From Gemmataceae bacterium (GTDB lineage Bacteria > Planctomycetota > Planctomycetia > Gemmatales > Gemmataceae): a stretch of 55,952 nt of DNA. This document shows, piece by piece, positions 8,547 to 15,133 of this stretch. Each line of letters starts with the position of its first letter. The first letter of the stretch is position 1. The stretch is taken from assembly GCA_019636445.1 (NCBI GenBank), contig JAHBXO010000035.1:1-55952 (forward strand). The letters are read 5' to 3'. The translations under genes and the position numbers were made by a program. The notes below the pieces were generated by a model, which made no database searches, was not told the DNA's origin, and was given only the letters and a program-made list of their open reading frames with translations.

Positions 8547-10094
8547 TTACGCATCTTCCTGTTGGCGGACGAATTTGCTGACGGCTGCAGGCGTCACGCC
8601 AAGCAGTTTCGCAGCCTCGGATTGATTCTCCCGTGATCGCCGCAATGCTTCTCGGAACAGCTTATTCCGCTGCCCGTCGAGGTACTCGGTCACGGTCTTG
8701 TCGCCCCCAAACGAAAATCCTCCTGTCGATTCGGGCGCTTCGCCCACGTCGATGGACGCTGCCTCCAAATCATGACGGCTGATGTCATCGCCTGTCGCGA
8801 ACATCGCAGCCTGCAACAGGACGTTGTAAAGCTGTCGAATGTTGCCCTTCCAACGCCGGGTCTGAGCGAACCGTATGGCATCTTGCGATAGCCGCAACAC
8901 TTGCTTGGCAGCCTTGGGGCGCAGGACGCGGTGAATCTGTTGCAGCAACTTGTTTGCGATGTCGGGAATGTCGGATTGCCGTTCTTTCAAAGGCGGCAAC
9001 CGGATCGTGACGGATGCCAGCCGGTAATAGAGGTCTTCACGAAATGTCCCTTTTGAAACCATGTCCAACAAGTCGCGGTTGGTCGCCGCGATGACGCGAA
9101 CATCCGATTTCAGATCGTCTTTTCCACCGACCCTGCGAAAAACACGCTGGCAAGGGGCATCTGCCGGAGGCTGAAGAACCCTCAGCAACTTCGCCTGCAT
9201 GCCCAAATCGCATTCGCCCACTTCATCCAGGAACAACGTTCCGCCGTCGGCTTGCTTGAACAGACCGTCTTTCTGCTTATCGGCTCCCGTAAACGCCCCC
9301 TTCTCGTGCCCGAAGAGTTCGGACTCCAGCAATTGACCTGGGATGGCAGCACAGTTGACTGCCTGGTACGGGCCATCGCGCCGCTCGCTGGCTTCGTGAA
9401 TTGCTTTCGCGAACAACTCTTTGCCGGTGCCGCTTTCGCCGAGTAGCAGAGCGCAAACGTCGTGCCGAGCCACGACCGCCGCTCGACGGCGTGCGTCTTC
9501 GATTGCTGCGCTGCTTCCTATTATCGGATCGAAACTTTCTGGCAAGCTGTCCGCTGCCTGTGAATATGCGATTGCCAATCGCTGGCTCGCCTGGCGTTCA
9601 AATAGCGCGAGGTCGAAGGGCAGTTCTGTCTGGTTCAAACGTCCCTGGAATGACTGCCAAAGTGTGGCTTGGTAGATCGTCTTTCCAAGAAGTACCCACA
9701 CTGCCGCCATCGTCGGTGTGCCAGATGTCAGCAGGAAATGAAGGTCTTTTTCTTCGCCAATACCACGCAGGACCCGGTCGGCCTCAAGGTAAACCGCGTG
9801 GTAGTCCGTGGGATCGTCGAGTTTCACTTTGTGGACTTCGGCCTTCGTGCCAAGCCACTTCGCGAGTTCGCGATCCAGTTCGGGGATTCGGCTCAACAGG
9901 TGAATCACATCGAACCGTCCTGCTTCGGCCGCCGTTTTGAGCGGCCCGACGCCATCGATTTTCTCCCGCTTGAAACGCTTCACGAGGGCATTGCCCGGCT
10001 CGTCAAGAATCTTGGCCGCCCCAGGGTTCGCGTCGGCCCACGCGTTCAGATCGGTGTGGCCGATCCACGAGACAAGCACTTGTTGACGAGCCAT
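8547..10094 (-). CDS. RtcR-like CARF/sigma-54 AAA+ transcription activator
   Basis: A 515-residue bacterial enhancer-binding protein. Residues ~1-165 form a CARF-like sensor: a nucleotide-binding start (QVLVSWIG), then LLTSGTPTMAAVWVLL, which parallels the ITTGTHVAQICWFLL stretch of E. coli RtcR. The central AAA+ domain has Walker A GESGTGKE (~219), the sigma-54 contact loop GAFTGA (~265), Walker B GGTLFLDEVGE and an arginine-finger region. A Fis-type HTH closes the protein (SEAAKLLGVTPAAVSKFV). RtcR itself activates RNA-repair genes when its CARF domain binds RNA ends. The ATG at 10094 gives the family's usual length (RtcR is 532 residues); the longer upstream frame would overlap the divergent gene and was not used. 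No rtcA or rtcB is adjacent; the divergent neighbour is a DUF4258-like gene, its likely target. Confidence 0.9.
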   Translation of the reverse strand: MARQQVLVSWIGHTDLNAWADANPGAAKILDEPGNALVKRFKREKIDGVGPLKTAAEAGRFDVIHLLSRIPELDRELAKWLGTKAEVHKVKLDDPTDYHAVYLEADRVLRGIGEEKDLHFLLTSGTPTMAAVWVLLGKTIYQATLWQSFQGRLNQTELPFDLALFERQASQRLAIAYSQAADSLPESFDPIIGSSAAIEDARRRAAVVARHDVCALLLGESGTGKELFAKAIHEASERRDGPYQAVNCAAIPGQLLESELFGHEKGAFTGADKQKDGLFKQADGGTLFLDEVGECDLGMQAKLLRVLQPPADAPCQRVFRRVGGKDDLKSDVRVIAATNRDLLDMVSKGTFREDLYYRLASVTIRLPPLKERQSDIPDIANKLLQQIHRVLRPKAAKQVLRLSQDAIRFAQTRRWKGNIRQLYNVLLQAAMFATGDDISRHDLEAASIDVGEAPESTGGFSFGGDKTVTEYLDGQRNKLFREALRRSRENQSEAAKLLGVTPAAVSKFVRQQEDA

Positions 10095-10283
10095 GCTGAC
10101 AACTCCGGTTAAATTCACATAAACCAAGGTATCACCTAGTCGATCAGCCGACAAGTCATCGCCGAGGATTATCCCTCGCAAACCCTTTGTTATCAGAGGT
10201 TTTATAAGAGCCGGAAGATCAACTTGGCGCTTTGGTACGCCGCTCGCTTTGTCAACCTGAGTCAACACCCAGGGAGATGAGCG

Positions 10284-10709
10284 ATGCTCAGCAATGCAGA
10301 CAACGGAACGAAACTGACCCGGCACGCGGCTGACCGGATGGCCCACCGAAGCATCTCATCCGAGGTCATCGAATCGGTGATCGAGTTCGGGCGTGTGGTT
10401 TTCACGCGAGGGGCCATGATCTATGCCATCGGCCGCAAAGAGGTGGAGCGGTATCGGCAGGAAGACATCGACCTTTCCGACTGCGAAGGCGTCCAGGTCG
10501 TTTGCTCGACGGAGGGCACGATCCTCACCGTGTATCGCAACCACAGCTTCCGTGGACTCCGCCCCGGACTCGGCCGTGGCCGAAACCGGCCTGCTGGTCG
10601 CAGTCCGCGGTGCTCGATTACGGTCGCATCGTGTACACGCGCGGGGCCATCCTCTACGCCATCGGGCGCAAGGAGGTCGAGAAGTACGCCCGCGACGGCG
10701 TGGACCTGA
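10284..10709 (+). CDS. DUF4258-like small protein, 3' end altered by tandem duplication
   Basis: The N-terminal ~100 residues resemble DUF4258 proteins: LTRHAADRMAHRSIS, then GRVVFTRGAMIYAIGRKEVERY and a final strand TILTVYRN. DUF4258 is a small alpha/beta fold related to toxin-like families, but its function is uncertain. A strong Shine-Dalgarno (GGAG, 7 bases) precedes the ATG. After PGLGRGR (about nucleotide 10580) the sequence runs into a second, partial copy of the same gene in another frame. The last ~40 residues are therefore out-of-frame translation and probably not native. The gene is divergent from the RtcR-like activator, 189 bases apart, which suggests that activator controls it. 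I saw no convincing -24/-12 sigma-54 promoter between them. Confidence 0.65.
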   Translation: MLSNADNGTKLTRHAADRMAHRSISSEVIESVIEFGRVVFTRGAMIYAIGRKEVERYRQEDIDLSDCEGVQVVCSTEGTILTVYRNHSFRGLRPGLGRGRNRPAGRSPRCSITVASCTRAGPSSTPSGARRSRSTPATAWT

Positions 10710-10837
10710 GCGCCCTGAACGGCGTGCAGGTCGTTTGCTCTCTCGATCGCACCGTGATCACAGTCTACCGAAACAGGAACTTTCGGAGTCTCAAGCCTGG
10801 ACTGGGACGCGGTCGGCACGGCCGACCGCGGAAGTGA
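10610..10837 (+). pseudogene. Second DUF4258-like copy lacking its N-terminus
   Basis: This frame repeats the preceding gene from the GRIVYTRGAILYAIGRKEVEKY segment to GLGRGRHGRPRK, with many synonymous and conservative changes. It lacks the first ~35 residues, including the conserved HAADRM helix. The junction shows that a deletion between two tandem genes fused the end of copy 1 to the middle of copy 2 in a different frame. A GTG at 10610 could start a 75-residue product, but no good ribosome site is visible. It is most likely a relic. Confidence 0.65.
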
Positions 10838-10871
10838 AGTCGTCACCCTTAACCCAACGAGTCAGTTAAAC

Positions 10872-11348
10872 ATGGACCTCTCACCCACCCAACCCGGCGA
10901 CGGGTTCCCCTTCCTGTGCGAACCGGCGGACGTGATCGCTTTCGTCGAGCGGTTCCTCGGCGGACAGGAGCCCATCACCGCGGTGCTGTCCCGGTCCGCC
11001 GCCTGGTTGCTCGCCCTTGTCGTCGAGGGACTCGAACGCGGAGGCGTCCGCCTCGTTCTCTCGGCCAAGTCCGACCCAGAGGCGGTGGACTATGCGGCCC
11101 AGACCCTCGGCGGCGCCGCTATCGGGGCACCGACAGGCGCCGCGATCGGTCTGGCCGTCCTCGGCGTACTCGGCCGCCTCGGTTATCTCGTGCCGCAGGT
11201 GGGGTGCTACTTCGCCGCCGCGTGCGCCGTGGGCACCCTCGTCGGGGCCGCCCTGGGCTTCTCGGTCACCCGCGCGGGCTTGCGGGTCCGGTTCGTCGCG
11301 AGCGACCCCTCGCTCCTCGAAATCAGGATCGCCCAGCAGGGCACCTGA
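10872..11348 (+). CDS. Small membrane protein with glycine-zipper hairpin
   Basis: A 158-residue protein. Residues ~1-65 are soluble (FVERFLGGQEP, ALVVEGLERGG). Residues ~75-140 contain two hydrophobic, glycine-rich stretches (TLGGAAIGAPTGAAIGLAVL and GCYFAAACAVGTLVGAALGF) that would form a membrane hairpin of the glycine-zipper type. No named family is recognised. It sits 88 bases upstream of the secreted lectin/nuclease-like gene on the same strand. That neighbour also carries a glycine-zipper hairpin, so the two may interact at a membrane. A role as immunity protein or transport partner is possible but is inference from position only. No strong ribosome site precedes the ATG. Confidence 0.6.
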   Translation: MDLSPTQPGDGFPFLCEPADVIAFVERFLGGQEPITAVLSRSAAWLLALVVEGLERGGVRLVLSAKSDPEAVDYAAQTLGGAAIGAPTGAAIGLAVLGVLGRLGYLVPQVGCYFAAACAVGTLVGAALGFSVTRAGLRVRFVASDPSLLEIRIAQQGT

Positions 11349-11436
11349 ACCACGCACCTTTGCCCCGATTCGATCAGGGCTCACGGATCGCCCGGCGTAC
11401 GTCGCGCCGGGCGCCCTTTCGGAGCACGCCCGCTTC

Positions 11437-13302
11437 GTGTGCTCCGTCGTTTCCTCACCAGGCAGGAGTTCGACCATCAACACTATCACAACTATCCTCG
11501 TCGCGACGGTCGCCGGGGCGGCGTTCTTCTGCTCTGGCCCAGTCGCCAGTGCGCAGCAGTTCGTGCCCGGCACGGCACTCAAGCAGGGCGAGAGCCTCGT
11601 CTCTCCCGACGGGGCGTACACCCTGACCCTGCAGGCCGATGGGAACCTCGTCTGGAAGCGGGGCGACACGGTCGTCTGGCACGCCGGGACGTCTGGCGTC
11701 AAGGACGCGGTCTGCCACATGCAGGCCGACGGGAACCTCGTCATCTATGGCAGCCGCGACAGCCGTCACTGCGCCGTGTGGGCATCGAATACGGCCGGGC
11801 GGGCGGGGGCGACGCTCGCCTGTCAGGCCGATGGGAACCTCGTCATCTACCAGCACGGCAAGCCCGTCGTCTGGACGAATAGCGCCGGTGCAGTCCCGGG
11901 CCGCCTCTACTCCGCGGCCGGGTTGTCGGAACCGCTCGCGCTCCACCCGGTCCAGCGGAGTTCGAGCCCCAACGGCTGGAACAGGGCGCTCGGCCAGCAC
12001 GGCGAGTCGCTAGTCCGCAACTTCGAACGGGCCGGCGGCAAGGAGGTGTTCAACCTCAACGTCGGCGAACACGGCATCGACGGATTGGTTCGCTCCAAGT
12101 TGCCAGACGGACGGGTTGAGTACCGGGTGATCGAAGTCAAGACGCTCCAGAACGGAACCGATTTCCAGCTCAACGACACGAAGGCCGGCAAGCAGCTCTC
12201 CCGACAGTGGATCGAGGACCGCCTGGCCACCGCCGCGGCGCAGCACCCGAACTCTGAGGCGCGGAAGGCCGCCGCTGAGGCGCTGGAGCAGTTCCGCACG
12301 AACCCCGCGGCGATCAAGGCAGAGCTGCACGGTGTCTCGATCGGCGATAACCGCTACGTCGTCAAGGCAGTGGACCCTGCCACTGCCGCGATCAAGGGCG
12401 AGGTCGCTAACGCCCGCGTGACGGACGTACTCAAGAACCTGAGCGAGCGCGCCTCGAGTGAAGATGTCCGCCGGCTCGCCCGTGGGCAGTTGGCGGAATT
12501 CGATCAACTCCAGACCGCCGTCAAACCCCGGGTCGTGAAAGGAGACGAGTTCGCCCGAGAGATGGGGAAACTGGCTGGGGTCGAGGAGAAGCAGGTGAGC
12601 GGCGCCGTGCAGGAGGCGACCGAGCACATTAAGGCGCCGGGTCAGTCGCGGTGGGTAAAGGCCGGCGGCAAGGTGTTCAAGTTCGTCGGCAAGGCGGCGG
12701 GCCCGGCCGGGGTGGTGATCGAGGTTGTGGTTTACTCCGCTGAGGCGGCGGAGATCGAGCAGAAGTGCGAGCGCGGCGAACTCACCCGTGAGCAGGCCGA
12801 CGCTGAGAAAACCAAGCTCGCCGCACACACCGCCGTGACAGCGGGCGGTGCCGTCGGCGGTGCGCTGACTGGAGCCACGATCGGGACGTTCATATGCCCG
12901 GGCGTGGGTACTGTCATGGGCGGCATCGTGGGTGCGGTCGCGGGGTGCGTCGGCGCCGAGATTGTGATGGCGGCGACCGGCCTGGCCGACACGTTGGGCG
13001 AGTACCTCCAGCCTGGGGTCGAGACGGTTCGAAAGGCCTGTGCTTACCTCAAGGAGAAGGGCCAACGGGTCGGAGTTGCGACCCGCGAGCAACTGCGTGA
13101 GTGGGTGGGGCCCGAATTGTTCGACGAGACTGCGGCGACGCTCGGGGCCGGAGTTGACTGGGCACAGGAGAAGGCCCGTCAAGCGGGGAACGCAGTGGCC
13201 GAGAAAGTAGTGGTCGCGAAGTACGCGGTCACGGACGGTGCCGACTGGACTTGGGAGAAGGCGAAAACCGGCTACCGGACTGTCCGCGGTTGGCTGAAGT
13301 GA
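11437..13302 (+). CDS. Secreted bulb-lectin / PD-(D/E)xK-like / glycine-zipper protein
   Basis: About 621 residues from GTG 11437. A signal peptide (TILVATVAGAAFF...ASA) is followed by a B-lectin domain with three QADGNLV repeats (residues ~45-150), the mannose-binding signature of bulb-type lectins. Next comes a domain with GIDGLV (~213) and RVIEVKT (~233), the spaced D...ExK core of restriction-endonuclease-fold nucleases. An Ala/Glu-rich helical stretch leads to a glycine-zipper membrane hairpin (~465-515; ALTGATIGTF, MGGIVGAVAG) and an amphipathic tail. Lectin targeting plus nuclease plus membrane-insertion segment suggests an exported toxin or bacteriocin-like effector. The start is uncertain: an AGGAG lies 7 bases before an ATC codon at 11476 that would open exactly on the signal peptide. 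The longer frame back to 11017 overlaps the previous gene and was rejected. Confidence 0.75.
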   Translation: MCSVVSSPGRSSTINTITTILVATVAGAAFFCSGPVASAQQFVPGTALKQGESLVSPDGAYTLTLQADGNLVWKRGDTVVWHAGTSGVKDAVCHMQADGNLVIYGSRDSRHCAVWASNTAGRAGATLACQADGNLVIYQHGKPVVWTNSAGAVPGRLYSAAGLSEPLALHPVQRSSSPNGWNRALGQHGESLVRNFERAGGKEVFNLNVGEHGIDGLVRSKLPDGRVEYRVIEVKTLQNGTDFQLNDTKAGKQLSRQWIEDRLATAAAQHPNSEARKAAAEALEQFRTNPAAIKAELHGVSIGDNRYVVKAVDPATAAIKGEVANARVTDVLKNLSERASSEDVRRLARGQLAEFDQLQTAVKPRVVKGDEFAREMGKLAGVEEKQVSGAVQEATEHIKAPGQSRWVKAGGKVFKFVGKAAGPAGVVIEVVVYSAEAAEIEQKCERGELTREQADAEKTKLAAHTAVTAGGAVGGALTGATIGTFICPGVGTVMGGIVGAVAGCVGAEIVMAATGLADTLGEYLQPGVETVRKACAYLKEKGQRVGVATREQLREWVGPELFDETAATLGAGVDWAQEKARQAGNAVAEKVVVAKYAVTDGADWTWEKAKTGYRTVRGWLK

Positions 13303-13323
13303 CACTCGTGGTGGATTGGCAAA

Positions 13324-13356
13324 GCGGGCCCACCCGACATTTTTGGGTGGGCCCGC
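13324..13356. terminator. Perfect 12-bp hairpin after the lectin/nuclease gene
   Basis: A perfect inverted repeat (GCGGGCCCACCC and its complement) with a 9-base loop ending in five T residues, starting 22 bases after the stop codon. No T-run follows the 3' arm. It most likely ends transcription of the upstream gene. Confidence 0.65.
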
Positions 13357-13444
13357 ACGCGTTTCCCCGTCTTATGCGAAAACCTCGTCCTCATGGAAAT
13401 GGCCTCGTCGAAAGGCGGCACACGAGGTCAGAGCCGCAGGTGGA

Positions 13445-14718
13445 TGTCCTAAAATATGGGTCAGGGGTGGCCGGAATGGGGTCAGCTACGGCGAGTGTGC
13501 GCAACGCGTGTGGGTAACGGTCACTGCGGGGTGAGTGACAGCGGTTTGTAAGCGAGTCGTATCGACCGAATCAGCGGTCGCTCACGCAGCCTCGCGGTAG
13601 TAGTGCCGTAGCAGCCCGCCGAGGCGCTCGTGGCACTTCACCTCCCCGGAGGGGAACTTCAGGATGCGCGGTTCCTCCGCGTCGGCGTCGCAGAGCGGCA
13701 CGTTGCCGCGCGATTGGTGAGGCCTCTCCCCGTGATAATGGATCAGGAACTCGCGGACGATGTGGTTCAGGTGCTTCTCGCCGCACACCACAAAGTGATC
13801 CAACGCCTCTTTCCTTAAAGTCTGTGCGAACCTCTCCGAGTACGCGTTCATGTTCGGACTTCGTGGGCCGACGCGCTTCATTTCGGTGTCGTTCACTTCG
13901 AACACCGCGTCGAACGACCGGGTGAACTTGGTGTCGTGGTCGAGGATGAGCATGCGCGCCGTCAGCCCCCACTCCTCCATCTGCATCGAGACGTTCCGCG
14001 CCTGCTGCGTCACCCACGACGAGTCGGGATTCACTGTCGGGCTGGAGACGAACACGCGGCGGCTGCCGATGTGGATGAAGAACAGCAGGTGCAGGTCCAC
14101 GAAGCCCGTCAGCGTCATCGACTTGACCGTGAGGAAGTCCGCGGCCCAGAGAGTCGCCGCGTGGCGCTTCACGAACTCGTCCCAACTTCCCTCGCCGCGC
14201 TTGGGGCCGGGGTCCAATCCCGCCTCGCGCATGATCTCGGCGACGGTGGTGCGGCCGACGGTCATGATCCCGAGCTTCTTCAGCTCGCCGAGCACGCGGG
14301 TCGAGCCCCAGCCGTTGTTCTCCCGCGCCAGCTTCAGGATCAGCTCGCGGATCTCTTCCTTCGTCCGCGGGCGTCCCGGCTTGCGCTTCGGTGCTTTCTT
14401 CTTGTCCTTGCTCGGCTCGGCGTCGGCACGCCAGCGGCAGAATGTGCGGTAGGAAACGATGGAGATGAGTTCGCGGATCGCGCCGCCGATCTTGGAGCCG
14501 AACTTGACGAGTCGATTGCGTTCGCGGGCGGTGACGGTAAGGCGCTCTGGTAGCTTGGAGCGGAGGATGCGGTTCTCCTCCTTGAGGTACTCGATCACCT
14601 GCCGGAGGTCGGAGTCCTTGCTGGTGGTGAGGAGGAGCCAGAGCGGCTGGAGGAATCGCATCATGGCGTGACAACTGTTCGAATGGGGAGAAGCGTCGGC
14701 GATTTTGGGGGCGGGACA
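13445..14718 (-). mobile_element. Insertion sequence containing the transposase (ends tentative)
   Basis: The transposase at 13582-14664 is flanked by a TGTCC at 13445 and a matching GGACA ending at 14718. These would give a 1.27-kb element, a normal size for IS481/IS3-like elements. The terminal match is only five bases and no target duplication was identified, so the boundaries are weakly supported; the presence of an IS is not. Confidence 0.3.
13582..14664 (-). CDS. Integrase-core (DDE) transposase, IS481/IS3-like
   Basis: A 360-residue transposase from ATG 14664 (MMRFLQPL). The N-terminal ~120 residues are basic and helical, with an HTH-like segment (RPRTKEEIRELILKLARE). The rve catalytic core follows, with WAADFL (first Asp), LDHDTKFT (second Asp) and NAYSERF (Glu), then a conserved C-terminal tail including HQSRGNVP and HYYREAA. 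It cuts and joins its own element's DNA ends. All three acidic residues are present, so it may be active. The same protein's C-terminus survives as a scar at 761-970, in the same orientation. It lies directly beside the truncated end of a sensor kinase gene, which suggests its insertion or a related rearrangement caused that truncation. Confidence 0.92.
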   Translation of the reverse strand: MMRFLQPLWLLLTTSKDSDLRQVIEYLKEENRILRSKLPERLTVTARERNRLVKFGSKIGGAIRELISIVSYRTFCRWRADAEPSKDKKKAPKRKPGRPRTKEEIRELILKLARENNGWGSTRVLGELKKLGIMTVGRTTVAEIMREAGLDPGPKRGEGSWDEFVKRHAATLWAADFLTVKSMTLTGFVDLHLLFFIHIGSRRVFVSSPTVNPDSSWVTQQARNVSMQMEEWGLTARMLILDHDTKFTRSFDAVFEVNDTEMKRVGPRSPNMNAYSERFAQTLRKEALDHFVVCGEKHLNHIVREFLIHYHGERPHQSRGNVPLCDADAEEPRILKFPSGEVKCHERLGGLLRHYYREAA

Positions 14719-15133
14719 CAATATCCGTACAGCGCTGGCGGGTCCGGCGCGAAGGCGGTTTTCTGGCCGCGCGGGCCGCGACGCGGGCGCCGGGTTCGTG
14801 TGGCGCGGGATGCGCCCGGTGCGAGGCGCGGAGCAGCTGAGCCGCAGGGGATCGGTCGGGGCGGTCGTCACACATCTGCGGAATGAGCACTGGCCGGTTG
14901 ACAGGTCGCGCGCGAGTGAGTGTTCGCAAGACGTGATCTTGGGACACGAGAGGAACACGGTCGCAGAGCGGCCGCATCGGGCACTTCCACAGGTCAGATC
15001 GGCGAAACCCTAGAAATCACAGCACTTGCTGCGTGTCGAAGTGATGCTCTCGCGCGCGTCAGTGTGAGGTTTGTTACGAAGAGTGTTTCGCTCGGGGAGC
15101 GGGCAGACGGAAACGTCGGAGGAAGTGCTGACC
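14665..15133. other. 469-base gap between transposase and truncated kinase
   Basis: No gene supported here on either strand. It probably holds the IS right end (near 14718) and unknown DNA up to the kinase breakpoint near 15065-15076, where PAS-like coding sequence starts abruptly after an in-frame stop. GGAGG at 15119 could serve ATG 15134. Confidence 0.5.

Noticed and set aside
10095..10283. Possible sigma-54 promoter (TTGGCGC near 10227) for the DUF4258 gene
   Set aside because: Spacing between the GG and GC elements is one base too long and the -12 box is poor.
10095..10346. N-terminal extension of the RtcR-like protein
   Set aside because: It overlaps the start and ribosome site of the divergent DUF4258 gene and exceeds the family's normal length.
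11017..11436. N-terminal extension of the lectin/nuclease protein
   Set aside because: It overlaps the membrane protein gene in another frame and has Ser/Arg-rich shadow composition; the signal peptide starts after 11437.
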